DNA of 28,787 bases from an uncultured Collinsella sp. (lineage in GTDB: Bacteria > Actinomycetota > Coriobacteriia > Coriobacteriales > Coriobacteriaceae): the NCBI GenBank assembly GCA_902494625.1, contig CABUUB010000019.1, forward strand, positions 1 through 28,787, written 5' to 3'. The position numbers were made by a program, and so were the translations under genes. Of the stretch, positions 1 through 6,833 are shown in pieces (positions within the stretch are counted from its first letter, which is position 1; each line of letters opens with the position of its first letter). The notes below the pieces were generated by a model. It was not told the origin of the DNA and made no database searches. It saw only the letters and a list, made by a program, of their open reading frames with translations.

Positions 1-357
1 CCCGAGCCAATCCTTTCGTCGCGCACGACCGAGAGCGATGCAAATGACAACACCCAGTCGCAAGATCAGCAGGCACAAGCGGACGGCACGCAAGACAGTT
101 CTACCTCTACCGATTCGTCCTCGAACACCCAAAACCAATCGCAGGGCACCGATTCCTCTACGGCCAACAGTGGCACGCCGTCCGGCACGACCGACTCAAG
201 CCAAACGGCTGACGGTTCGCAGCCGAACACGGGCAGCCAGACGAGCGACACCACGTCGGGAACGGGCACAGCAGACAGCAACAACAGCAATTCGAGTGGC
301 ACCACATCGGGCACGACATCTGACAGTTCAAGCCAAGGCACGACATCGGGCAACTAG
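1..357 (+). CDS. C-terminal tail of a truncated protein, low-complexity Ser/Thr/Gly/Gln-rich
   Basis: Frame 1 is open from the first base to a TAG at 355-357, giving the last 118 residues of a protein whose start lies outside the window. Nearly all of it is Ser, Thr, Gly, Gln, Asn and Asp (for example SGTTSGTTSDSSSQGTTSGN at the end), with no hydrophobic segment and no recognisable domain, so it is almost certainly disordered. Tails like this are common on extracytoplasmic proteins of Gram-positive bacteria, including class A penicillin-binding proteins and secreted or wall proteins. That is only a suggestion, because the catalytic part is missing. The overlapping frame beginning at 38 is a shadow: it is Arg/Pro-rich and has no ribosome binding site. 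A strong hairpin follows the stop. Confidence 0.7.
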   Translation, partial: PEPILSSRTTESDANDNTQSQDQQAQADGTQDSSTSTDSSSNTQNQSQGTDSSTANSGTPSGTTDSSQTADGSQPNTGSQTSDTTSGTGTADSNNSNSSGTTSGTTSDSSSQGTTSGN

Positions 358-387
358 GCGCTGCATCCCCAGATAGGCAACCTGTAC

Positions 388-420
388 AACGGGCGCGAAC
401 CGGCAACGGTCGCGCCCGTT
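388..420 (+). terminator. Hairpin terminator after the truncated gene
   Basis: A perfect 11-bp stem (388-398 with 410-420, arms AACGGGCGCGA and TCGCGCCCGTT) with an 11-base loop lies 30 bases after the stop codon. The downstream T-run is short (two Ts inside the stem, one after), so termination efficiency is uncertain. Confidence 0.55.
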
Positions 421-491
421 TGCCTTGGGCGCCGAGGTAGCAAGCCCCGCGCGATGGTAAGATGCTTTGGTGTGTAAAGAGGAGATTTGCC

Positions 492-1817
492 ATGAGCAAG
501 ACAATAGTTAGGCCCACGCTTTCGCTGGGCAACCACATCTATCTGTATCGCCTGCTGCGCGATGCAATCGGATGCGGCAAGCAAACGTTTATGACGCAGG
601 TCGAGGAGGCACTCGCCGCCGGTGACATGGCCGCTTATGACCTGGGCTTCGAGACCACGCGCGAGCTGCTCGAGGAGCTCGACGACTGCATTAAGCTGAC
701 CGTCTTTAAGGGCGGTCGCCTGTATGCCACGGTCATCGCCAACGAGGCCTGGGATGCCGCCCTTGCCAAGGGCGAGGACAAGCCCAAGGCTGCCAAGGGC
801 GAGGACAAGCCCAAGGCTGCCAAGGGCGCCAAGCAGTCCTACAAAAAGAAGAAGCGCGGCGAGAAGGACCTCAAGGCCGTGCGCCCCAAGCACGTTAAGC
901 GTCCCGAGCCCGAGCCCGTGGCTGAAGCTATGCCGGAGCCCGAGCCCGAGGCAGAGATCGAAGTCGCTATTGAGGTAACGGCAGAAGCCGAAACCGAAAT
1001 CGCCGCCACGACCGATCCCAAAGTCATATCCGAGCAGGAAGCCACTGCGGAGCTCAACGAGACTCCCAAGTCGACAACCGAAGAAGTCGCTAACCAACCT
1101 GAGACGCCTGCGTTCCAAAACAGCGATGTCTTTGGCGACGAGGCTGAGGACGATCAGTCCGACGATCAAGGCGCTACCGAGTCGACGCCGGAGCCCGAGA
1201 CGCCGGAGCCCGCCATCTCGCTCACGGTCGTCTATGACCCCGAGAACGCCAACGCCGGCATCACCACTATGGCATCCACGCCCATCGAAGCAAAGTCGAG
1301 CGTCGAGAATGAGAGCGCGATGCAGGTTGAGTTTGAAACTGCAGCTGTAGACGCGCCCGTCACCGTGAAGCCCGCAGATTCCGCAGTTAAGCCGGAACCG
1401 GTGCCTGAGACCGCACCCGTCATCGAATCCGTGCCCGCCTCTGCTTGCGACCAAGTTCCCGCACCGGCACCGGCTTCGGTACCCGCAGCGGCCCCAACCC
1501 CCGCACCCGCAGCGCCCGCCATCCCTGAGGACTTCCCCGTCGATTTCGCAACCGAGGTCTTCTGCCCCGGCCCGCTTCTGCACCAGTTGTCGACCTATCT
1601 CCCCTACGGCGCCGACACGCTCGGCATTGTCGGCGAGTACTACTGGATCGCCCGCGAGCGCGGTACCATCGAGGCCGCGCGAAACCGCGCAAACTTCCCC
1701 CTGTGCTACACGCAGGCCGGCGAGCGCCGCGAGGTTACAGTGCGCATCCGCCGCAACACCACCGGCGGTCTCGGAGCCGCCTGGACCATCGACAAGGTCG
1801 AAGCCCCGGTCGAGTAA
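492..1817 (+). CDS. Two-domain protein of unknown function with a long charged Pro/Glu linker
   Basis: The product is 441 residues. I chose the ATG at 492 because AGAGGAG precedes it; an upstream in-frame ATG at 462 lacks such a site. Three parts are visible. A compact N-terminal domain (about 1-85) has the pattern of a winged helix, with helices around LYRLLRDAIG and TTRELLEELDD and a strand GGRLYATV. A linker of about 260 residues is Lys-rich at first (including a 9-residue tandem repeat) and then Pro/Glu/Ala-rich. A compact C-terminal domain (about 350-441) contains PLLHQLSTYLPYGADTL and ends in beta-rich sequence. The N-terminal part loosely resembles LOTUS/OST-HTH RNA-binding domains, but that is a weak fold-level impression. 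No signal peptide or membrane segment is visible, so it is probably cytoplasmic. It is transcribed alone, between two terminators. Confidence 0.8.
   Translation: MSKTIVRPTLSLGNHIYLYRLLRDAIGCGKQTFMTQVEEALAAGDMAAYDLGFETTRELLEELDDCIKLTVFKGGRLYATVIANEAWDAALAKGEDKPKAAKGEDKPKAAKGAKQSYKKKKRGEKDLKAVRPKHVKRPEPEPVAEAMPEPEPEAEIEVAIEVTAEAETEIAATTDPKVISEQEATAELNETPKSTTEEVANQPETPAFQNSDVFGDEAEDDQSDDQGATESTPEPETPEPAISLTVVYDPENANAGITTMASTPIEAKSSVENESAMQVEFETAAVDAPVTVKPADSAVKPEPVPETAPVIESVPASACDQVPAPAPASVPAAAPTPAPAAPAIPEDFPVDFATEVFCPGPLLHQLSTYLPYGADTLGIVGEYYWIARERGTIEAARNRANFPLCYTQAGERREVTVRIRRNTTGGLGAAWTIDKVEAPVE
765..828 (+). repeat. 27-bp in-frame tandem repeat
   Basis: Two exact 27-bp copies (765-791 and 792-818) followed by 10 bases of a third encode the 9-residue unit AKGEDKPKA in the Lys-rich linker of the 492-1817 gene. 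The copies are identical at the DNA level, so the duplication is recent and the copy number probably varies between strains. Confidence 0.9.
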
Positions 1818-1818
1818 A

Positions 1819-1858
1819 AAACGGCCTCGGATAGCCAATTGACCATCCGAGGCCGTTT
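1819..1858. terminator. Bidirectional terminator between convergent genes
   Basis: A perfect 14-bp stem (1819-1832 with 1845-1858, arms beginning AAACGGCC and ending GGCCGTTT) and a 12-base loop are flanked by an A-run on the left and Ts on the right. It serves the + gene ending at 1817 and the - gene ending at 1872. Confidence 0.9.
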
Positions 1859-1871
1859 GAATTCAGGCCTT

Positions 1872-2264
1872 TTAGTTGTCATCGGTGCATATAGACACCA
1901 GAGAAGCAAGCTCATCCTCAAGTTGCGGAGCAAAGTATCTAAAAGAAACCTGCGCTCCAGTCGGTATCGACTCAATCATATTCGCAGCATTATCTGAAAC
2001 TCGGTACGATGCAGTTTCACCTGTCTTCAAATCCTCTATTGAGCAGACAGCGTCTTCAGCATCAATCGACCTAAGCACGCCTTTTCCTTGTAACATCACA
2101 TCGGCATGCCCGCCAGCTATTTCTAATGAACCTGAGTCTGTCGCAGTCACTTCTCCGGAACCTCCGCACGATATCTCTTCCTTTGTTGAACAGCCCACCA
2201 ATGAAGCCATCAGCACCAAAGACAGAGCTAGACGAATCGCCCTACTTCGAAAAAGTCGTTCCAT
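1872..2264 (-). CDS. Small predicted lipoprotein paired with the cysteine peptidase
   Basis: From the chosen ATG at 2264 the product is 130 residues. It begins with basic residues (MERLFRSR), a hydrophobic run and the lipobox LVGC, so it is probably a membrane-anchored lipoprotein. Three further cysteines occur in the mature part. It has no recognised domain; the mature part alternates in a beta-rich pattern. In-frame ATGs at 2276 and 2291 are possible starts, none with a strong ribosome binding site. Any of them overlaps the end of the upstream peptidase gene (stop 2242-2244), so translation is probably coupled. The gene shares the lower GC of the peptidase gene. A role as a partner, anchor or inhibitor of the peptidase is inferred from position only. 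Confidence 0.75.
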   Translation of the reverse strand: MERLFRSRAIRLALSLVLMASLVGCSTKEEISCGGSGEVTATDSGSLEIAGGHADVMLQGKGVLRSIDAEDAVCSIEDLKTGETASYRVSDNAANMIESIPTGAQVSFRYFAPQLEDELASLVSICTDDN

Positions 2265-3369
2265 AAGTCCACGCATAATAGCTCTGATCATACTTCAGGA
2301 AGGATAAAGATGAATTCCAGCCGTCCGCTATGCCAATCATCTGCCTTGTCTCTCCAGTTTTCTTACCAGTAAGTGTGGCGTAAGCCTCCGCTGTTACAGA
2401 ATGGGCTGATCCGTTGTACAAACTCGCATGTAAAACATTCGGTCTATTAGAGTTAATCTCATTTTGGATGCTCGCGATAGCCGGAGAGGAGACAGTGCGG
2501 GCGATAAGAGTACTTCCTCTGCTTGCGCAGTAATTTGTAAACCCCGTTGCACAGGTTGATATCGGCGTTCCACCCAAAACAACGCCGGGAACAGTCTGTT
2601 CTTCATCGGAAAGAGCATGGGTATTGGTGTAATTCCATATCTGCATATATTGCGAAGGGTCGCTATATAAATTGGCAATGCCATACAGTTCCGCAACGTT
2701 CGAAAAAGCTGTCACCATACAAGCATAGTGGGCGGTAAGCCTCTTAATCTCGCTTTCATCATATGACATAAACTGAGAAATGGAACGAAATCCAGATACT
2801 GTGTAATCCTGCATTTGAGTTGCGTAAATTACAACATCGTTCCAGCTTGAAGGTTTATTCGATAAAACGACAGGCCGTCCTTCTATGGAAACAGCCGGGA
2901 TTGTTCTTCCGCAATTTGTTGTTATTGAACCGTCCAAAGATTGCACGCCGAATTCGAATGGATTGATCATTACGACTGGGTTATTGAACGAATAAGACTC
3001 GACACCAAGATCTCCTCCCCGATCCATAGGGCTGACTAAGCCGTCTCCAAAACGATATCCCGTAAGTATTTCATCATCTGAAGCATCTAAAACCAAATAG
3101 CCCGCGGCTCTATTGGATGTCACAACCGGAACAATGTAACCAAGCGGGGACCCATCAACATCTACAAAAGGAATAGGGTCAGAAGGCGTATACGAATAGC
3201 CGAGGAGTCCCTTTATATATTTATCGGCAAGCTCTTGCGCAATTTCAGAAGTAAATTGTATCTGCTCACCATCAATATTGCCCGTCGAAGCAAAAACCTC
3301 TTTCGGACGTGCGGCTAAGGCGACAATTGAAGACGCGACAAGTTGCAGAAAACGACGACGCGAAAGCAT
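2242..3369 (-). CDS. Tat-exported papain-like (C10/C39-type) cysteine peptidase
   Basis: The product is 375 residues. It starts with a twin-arginine signal (SRRRFLQL at 3-10, then a hydrophobic stretch and an Ala-rich region to about 27), so it should be exported folded. Residues about 40-110 resemble the propeptide region of streptopain-like C10 peptidases (AQELADKYIKGLLG, then AGYLVLDASDDE). The catalytic half has a candidate nucleophile Cys217 in HYACMVTAFSNVAELYG, which matches the Cys-helix pattern of C10/C39 peptidases. His323 in SAHSV and Asp349/Asn352 in IADGWN would complete the active site. The family call rests on this order and spacing, not on a search. It overlaps the following lipoprotein gene. 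Base composition is clearly more AT-rich than the neighbours, suggesting acquisition by transfer. The ribosome binding site is AGAAAGAAG. Confidence 0.7.
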   Translation of the reverse strand: MLSRRRFLQLVASSIVALAARPKEVFASTGNIDGEQIQFTSEIAQELADKYIKGLLGYSYTPSDPIPFVDVDGSPLGYIVPVVTSNRAAGYLVLDASDDEILTGYRFGDGLVSPMDRGGDLGVESYSFNNPVVMINPFEFGVQSLDGSITTNCGRTIPAVSIEGRPVVLSNKPSSWNDVVIYATQMQDYTVSGFRSISQFMSYDESEIKRLTAHYACMVTAFSNVAELYGIANLYSDPSQYMQIWNYTNTHALSDEEQTVPGVVLGGTPISTCATGFTNYCASRGSTLIARTVSSPAIASIQNEINSNRPNVLHASLYNGSAHSVTAEAYATLTGKKTGETRQMIGIADGWNSSLSFLKYDQSYYAWTYGTTFSK

Positions 3370-3411
3370 ATGTTCTTCTTTCTAGAGAAGCGACTAATAA
3401 GGTACTCCTAT

Positions 3412-3437
3412 TCTATAATCTTTTTTGTAACGTTACA
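3412..3437 (-). promoter_or_regulatory. Candidate promoter with a perfect 12-bp palindrome for the peptidase gene
   Basis: On the - strand TATAGA (3412-3417) could be the -10 box. A perfect palindrome TGTAACGTTACA (3426-3437) sits where the -35 and spacer would be. The central CG and TGTAA half-sites resemble LacI-family operators. This suggests a repressor site, but no regulator gene lies beside it. The region 3438-3611 is AT-rich and holds only a small 7-bp hairpin (3578-3596). Confidence 0.4.
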
Positions 3438-3611
3438 GCACTGGTTATATTTCAATTCGATTTGCTTATGTCCTTGCAACCCAATGCGGCTTTACGTTTT
3501 AAACGGAATTAGAAAATCACTCATAGCAAAAACGGGCTTTAATCCCAAAGAGATGACTTTGATTATGAATCAAACCAGCAGCTAGGGCATAGCTGCAGTG
3601 CAATTGCTACA

Positions 3612-3641
3612 AGAAAGGCCGCCCTTGGTGGCGGCCTTTCT
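3612..3641 (-). terminator. Terminator of ettA
   Basis: A perfect 12-bp stem (3612-3623 with 3630-3641) and 6-base loop lies 9 bases beyond the ettA stop on the - strand. The stem itself ends in a CTTTCT run. Confidence 0.85.
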
Positions 3642-3649
3642 ACTTGCTA

Positions 3650-5329
3650 CTAGTCACGCGTCAGCTTGCGGTGAATACGATGCGGCTGGGCTGCGTCCTC
3701 GCCCAGGCGCTCGATGCGGTTGGCCTGATAGGCCTCGAAGTTACCCTCGAACCAATACCAGTTGCCCGGATTCTCGTCGGTGCCCTCCCACGCCAGAATG
3801 TGCGTGGCGACGCGGTCCAGGAACATACGATCGTGGCTAATGACCACCGAGCAGCCCGGGAACTCGAGCAGCGCCGCTTCGAGCGAGGACAGCGTTTCGA
3901 CGTCGAGGTCGTTCGTGGGCTCGTCGAGAAGCAGCAGGTTGCCGCCCTGCTTGAGCGTAAGCGCCAGGTTCAGACGGTTGCGCTCGCCACCGGAAAGTAC
4001 GCCAGCGCGCTTCTGCTGGTCCTGGCCCTTAAAGCCAAAGCTCGCCACGTACGCGCGGCTCGGAACCTCGGTCTCGCCGACCATCATGTGGTCCAGGCCG
4101 TCCGAGACGACCTCCCACAGGTTCTTATCGGGGTCGATGCCGGAACGGTTCTGGTCGACGTAGGAGATCTTGACGGTCTCGCCCACCTCGAGCTCGCCCG
4201 AAGTCAGCGGCTCCAGACCCACGATGGTCTTGAAGAGCGTAGTCTTGCCCACACCGTTGGGGCCGATGACGCCCACGATGCCGTTACGCGGCAGGGTGAA
4301 AGAAAGGTCGTCGATGAGCACGCGACCGTCGAATTCCTTGTGCAGGTGATGGGCCTCGAGCACCTTGTTACCCAAACGCGGTCCAACGGGAATGCTGATA
4401 TCGGTCCAGTCGAGCTTCTGGCTTGCGCGGGCCTCGGCCTCCATCTCCTCGTAGCGAGCCAGACGGGCCTTGTTCTTTGCCTGGCGAGCCTTGGGCGAGC
4501 TGCGTACCCACTCGAGCTCGGCCTCCATGCGCTTGGCGAGCTTGGCGTCGCGGTTACCCTGCGCCTCGATACGCGCGGCCTTGGTCTCCAGATACGTGGA
4601 GTAGTTGCCCTTGTAGGGATAGAGGTGACCGCGGTCGACCTCGCAGATCCACTCGGCAACGTTATCCAGGAAGTAGCGATCGTGTGTGACGGCAAGCACC
4701 GCGCCCTGGTAGTTGTGCAGGAAGTGCTCGAGCCACAGGATCGACTCGGCGTCCAGGTGGTTCGTAGGCTCGTCGAGCAGCAGCAGGTCGGGAGCCTCGA
4801 GCAGCAGCTTGCACAGGGCCACGCGGCGGCGCTCGCCGCCAGAGAGCACGTTGACCGGCATGTCGGAATCGGGCAGCTGCAGGGCGTCCATGGCCTGGCC
4901 GAGCTTGGAATCGATATCCCAGCCGTCGGCGGCGTCAATCTCGTCCTGGAGCTTGCCCATCTCGGCCATGAGGGCGTCCATGTCGCAATCCGGGTCGCAC
5001 ATCTCCTCGCCGATCTTGTTGAAGCGATCGACCTTGGCGATCATGTCGCCAAATGCCATGCGCACGTTCTCGATGACGGTCTTGTCGTCGTCGAGCGGCG
5101 GCTCCTGCTGCAGGATACCCACGGTGTAGCCGGGGGTGAGCCTGGCATCGCCGTTGGAGACTTCCTCGATGCCGGCCATGATCTTGAGCAGGGTCGACTT
5201 GCCCATACCGTTGGGGCCCACGACGCCGATCTTGGCACCGGGGTAGAAGCTCAGGGTCACGTCGTCAAGGATCACCTTGTCGCCATGGGCCTTGCGAGCC
5301 TGATACATCTGGTAGATAAACTCCGCCAT
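3650..5329 (-). CDS. ettA: Energy-dependent translational throttle protein EttA (ABC-F)
   Basis: The product is 559 residues, close to the usual EttA length of about 555. Two ABC cassettes without membrane segments are visible. The first has Walker A GPNGMGKST (38-46), signature LSGGE (162-166) and LLLLDEPTNHLD around 186-190. The second has Walker A GPNGVGKTT (356-364), signature LSGGE (445-449) and DEPTND at 469-474. Between them lies the charged helical linker (about 245-310) typical of ABC-F proteins. The opening MAEFIYQMYQ and FYPGAKIGVVG match EttA rather than Uup, VmlR or other ABC-F branches. EttA binds the ribosomal E site and regulates entry into elongation according to the ADP/ATP ratio. 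The start is supported by AGAAAGGAT upstream. It stands alone, with terminators on both sides. Confidence 0.93.
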   Translation of the reverse strand: MAEFIYQMYQARKAHGDKVILDDVTLSFYPGAKIGVVGPNGMGKSTLLKIMAGIEEVSNGDARLTPGYTVGILQQEPPLDDDKTVIENVRMAFGDMIAKVDRFNKIGEEMCDPDCDMDALMAEMGKLQDEIDAADGWDIDSKLGQAMDALQLPDSDMPVNVLSGGERRRVALCKLLLEAPDLLLLDEPTNHLDAESILWLEHFLHNYQGAVLAVTHDRYFLDNVAEWICEVDRGHLYPYKGNYSTYLETKAARIEAQGNRDAKLAKRMEAELEWVRSSPKARQAKNKARLARYEEMEAEARASQKLDWTDISIPVGPRLGNKVLEAHHLHKEFDGRVLIDDLSFTLPRNGIVGVIGPNGVGKTTLFKTIVGLEPLTSGELEVGETVKISYVDQNRSGIDPDKNLWEVVSDGLDHMMVGETEVPSRAYVASFGFKGQDQQKRAGVLSGGERNRLNLALTLKQGGNLLLLDEPTNDLDVETLSSLEAALLEFPGCSVVISHDRMFLDRVATHILAWEGTDENPGNWYWFEGNFEAYQANRIERLGEDAAQPHRIHRKLTRD

Positions 5330-5420
5330 TTGTCTGTTTTATCCTTTCTACCTGTTGTTTCCCTATTCTTGATTCGCTTTAGTGGAAACGAAATGAGAAA
5401 ACCAGCTCTGAAACTTAACG

Positions 5421-5448
5421 AAAAAGGGGCATGGTTGCCCACACCCCC
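5421..5448 (-). terminator. Possible weak terminator after sdpI
   Basis: Reading the - strand, a short GGGC/GCCC hairpin (5437-5440 with 5427-5430), nested within GGGG/CCCC runs, is followed by TTTTT (5425-5421). It could end the sdpRI transcript before ettA. The stem is short, so this is tentative. The rest of 5330-5513 shows no gene. Confidence 0.4.
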
Positions 5449-5513
5449 TAATACTACCTGGGAAAAGTCCCCCGGAACATACTATGAACTGCGTACGCTA
5501 GTTTTCCGCAACC

Positions 5514-6218
5514 TTAACGAGCGGCTCGCTGCGATTTGTGCCACAGCAGATACGAGTAGACGTAGATGGCTCCGACCGAACCAAACGCCAGAACCGCAAT
5601 CACCGCGGCGACGACTTCACTCGAAAGCACCGCACCCGCCACGCCCATCACAATCAGGCCAACACCCAGCACCATAAAGCAGGCACCGCCAAAGCGCTGC
5701 GTACGGCGCCAGTTCTCGGGATCGGCAAGCGCCCAGGGCGTCTTGATACCGAGCGTATAGTTCTGCTTCACACGCGGCAAGTAGTTGCCTACGCCGATGA
5801 ACAGCAAACCGACAGCACCGGAAATCAGCACGTTGACCGAACCGACCGCCGGCACCACGCCCCAGACCGTAAGCTCTCCCAGCCAGCTTACGGCACACAT
5901 GAACAAGGTGAAGACGATTACGAAACCCTGATAGAACTTGCCCGAGGTCCGATACGCCTCGCCCCTGGGGTCAATGCGTGGCACCACGTAGAACATTGCA
6001 AGAAGTGCCAGAGGCAGCATACCGAGCGCGGAGGCCATCCAGCTAGGGCCCCAACCGTCGACGGCGCCGTTCGCTCCCCAGTGCGTGGGGATCTGCGTCG
6101 GCAAGCTCGGCATCACTATGAGGTGCGCTACGACATTGGCGACGCACAGAGCGATCAGCGCAATCCACACACGCCGCGATACCCCCGTGGGGTGAATGCC
6201 CTTGTTTTCGTTATTCAT
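5514..6218 (-). CDS. sdpI: SdpI-family immunity/signal membrane protein
   Basis: The product is 234 residues with about six hydrophobic helices. The N-terminal half has the DUF1648 motif IPTHWGANGAVDGWGPSW. The C-terminal half has the SdpI motif GNYLPRVKQNYTLGIKTPW followed by WRRTQRFGG. In Bacillus subtilis SdpI protects against the SdpC toxin and also sequesters the repressor SdpR at the membrane, relieving repression of sdpRI. Its start ATG (6216-6218) overlaps the stop of the upstream sdpR-like gene (6211-6213), so the pair is translationally coupled in the same order as in B. subtilis. No sdpABC toxin genes are in the window. The protein may therefore defend against toxins of neighbours or respond to envelope stress; that is inference. 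Confidence 0.85.
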   Translation of the reverse strand: MNNENKGIHPTGVSRRVWIALIALCVANVVAHLIVMPSLPTQIPTHWGANGAVDGWGPSWMASALGMLPLALLAMFYVVPRIDPRGEAYRTSGKFYQGFVIVFTLFMCAVSWLGELTVWGVVPAVGSVNVLISGAVGLLFIGVGNYLPRVKQNYTLGIKTPWALADPENWRRTQRFGGACFMVLGVGLIVMGVAGAVLSSEVVAAVIAVLAFGSVGAIYVYSYLLWHKSQRAAR

Positions 6219-6489
6219 CCTTATCACCTTCCGTGTTTGTAAAGCCCATAAACCAACCAATCAAGTCCTGCATGACGGTGGTGTTTAAGCTGTAAACAAT
6301 GTTTTGGCCATGACGTTCGTCGGTTACTAACCCGGCGTTTTTGAGCGTCGCCAAGTGATGGCTCAACGACGGCTTGCTGATGTCAAAATGCTCGGCAAGC
6401 TCCCCGGCCGTGCGATTGCCCTCGCGCAGTAGTTCCAAAATGCGCCGCCGCGTAGGATCGGCCAGCGCCTTAAAACCCTCTCCCGGCAT
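6211..6489 (-). CDS. sdpR: SdpR-like ArsR-family repressor
   Basis: The product is 92 residues. I chose the ATG at 6487-6489 because AGGAGG lies just upstream; the in-frame ATG at 6507 has none. FKALADPTRRRILELLREG, then TAGELAEHFDISKPSLSHHL as the helix-turn-helix and the wing GLVTDERHGQNIVYSLN, closely follow SdpR, including the SLNTTVMQDLIGW C-terminal helix. The metal-binding cysteine motif of ArsR/SmtB sensors is absent, as expected for SdpR. The family represses its own operon and is released when SdpI holds it at the membrane. A matching inverted repeat is present in the promoter just upstream. Confidence 0.87.
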   Translation of the reverse strand: MPGEGFKALADPTRRRILELLREGNRTAGELAEHFDISKPSLSHHLATLKNAGLVTDERHGQNIVYSLNTTVMQDLIGWFMGFTNTEGDKDE

Positions 6490-6523
6490 AAGACCTCCTC
6501 TCATCATCTCTCATGACGCGCAC

Positions 6524-6553
6524 ACTATACTCGATATTTAGATGTTTGTCTAA
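6524..6553 (-). promoter_or_regulatory. sdpRI promoter with overlapping ArsR-type operator
   Basis: On the - strand TTAGAC (6553-6548) and TATAGT (6529-6524) are 18 bases apart and fit a sigma-A promoter. The inverted repeat TTAGA-N6-TCTAA (6538-6553) covers the -35 and spacer. This is where an autorepressor would bind. The operator assignment is inferred from position and symmetry. Confidence 0.5.
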
Positions 6554-6575
6554 CTATCTAATACAGTAACATCTA

Positions 6576-6604
6576 TAGAACATTCGTTCGTGTTTAGTTA
6601 CAAT
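6576..6604 (+). promoter_or_regulatory. SOS-type promoter: LexA-like box plus -10 for the small peptide gene
   Basis: AGAACATTCGTTCG at 6577-6590 matches the Gram-positive LexA (SOS) box CGAAC-N4-GTTCG at every fixed position except the first. It overlaps a weak -35 (TAGAAC, 6576-6581), 17 bases from a -10 TACAAT (6599-6604). Transcription would begin near 6611. The same A-GAAC-AT pattern occurs in one of the two boxes in front of the Y-family polymerase at 17317, which supports a shared regulator. Confidence 0.6.
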
Positions 6605-6655
6605 GGAAGTTGAAGCAGATGGGCCAGCTCCCTCTACCCGAGAAGGAGATGGACT

Positions 6656-6742
6656 ATGAGTATTGACGATGTCCTGACGTTGTTGTTGCTTGTAATCGCG
6701 GCTGTGGAGCTCGGCATCCACATTGGAGGTCGAATGAAATAG
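6656..6742 (+). CDS. 28-residue single-membrane-span peptide, candidate type I toxin
   Basis: A short gene reads MSIDDVLTLLLLVIAAVELG, then IHIGGRMK and TAG. It has an acidic start, a hydrophobic helix at about 6-19 and a basic C-terminus. AAGGAG (6643-6648) lies 7 bases before the ATG, an excellent ribosome binding site. The architecture matches small membrane toxins of type I systems (TisB, Hok, TxpA, the Hol-Tox family), although the sequence itself is not one I recognise. Context supports it: a LexA-like box in the promoter, 5'/3' pairing of the transcript and a possible antisense promoter just downstream. If correct, SOS induction would yield a peptide that depolarises the membrane, perhaps causing dormancy. 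It could instead be a harmless small membrane regulator. Confidence 0.65.
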   Translation: MSIDDVLTLLLLVIAAVELGIHIGGRMK

Positions 6743-6828
6743 CCGCCCCCGCGTAATGCGAAGACGGCCACTTCTCACGCTACAAACGTGTTTGGGAGTT
6801 GGCCAACCCGCGGCAACGGGTGCCATCT
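6740..6828 (-). ncRNA. Possible antisense RNA (antitoxin) opposite the 3' end of the small peptide transcript
   Basis: If the - strand promoter at 6834-6862 is used, the RNA would start near 6828, copy the right arm of the fold-back structure and run toward the peptide gene. A GCCG/CGGC hairpin with an inner CGC/GCG near 6743-6770 is followed by TATTT and could end it at about 6740. The result would be a 3'-overlapping antisense RNA like RatA or SR4. Both ends are guesses from sequence. Confidence 0.3.
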
Positions 6829-6833
6829 GCTTC

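Noticed and set aside
765..828. Tandem repeat considered as a CRISPR fragment
   Set aside because: There are no spacers, the unit is a multiple of three, and it lies in frame within a gene.
354..1838. 494-codon open frame on the - strand opposite the unknown protein gene
   Set aside because: The + strand gene has the ribosome binding site and terminator; the - frame is low-complexity Gly/Leu/Arg sequence.
3343..3585. 80-codon + strand frame in the AT-rich gap before ettA
   Set aside because: No ribosome binding site, odd composition, and it overlaps the peptidase gene start and promoter on the other strand.
3644..5677. 677-codon open frame on the + strand opposite ettA
   Set aside because: It mirrors ettA codon by codon, has no ribosome binding site or domains, and is the usual product of strong GC bias at third positions.
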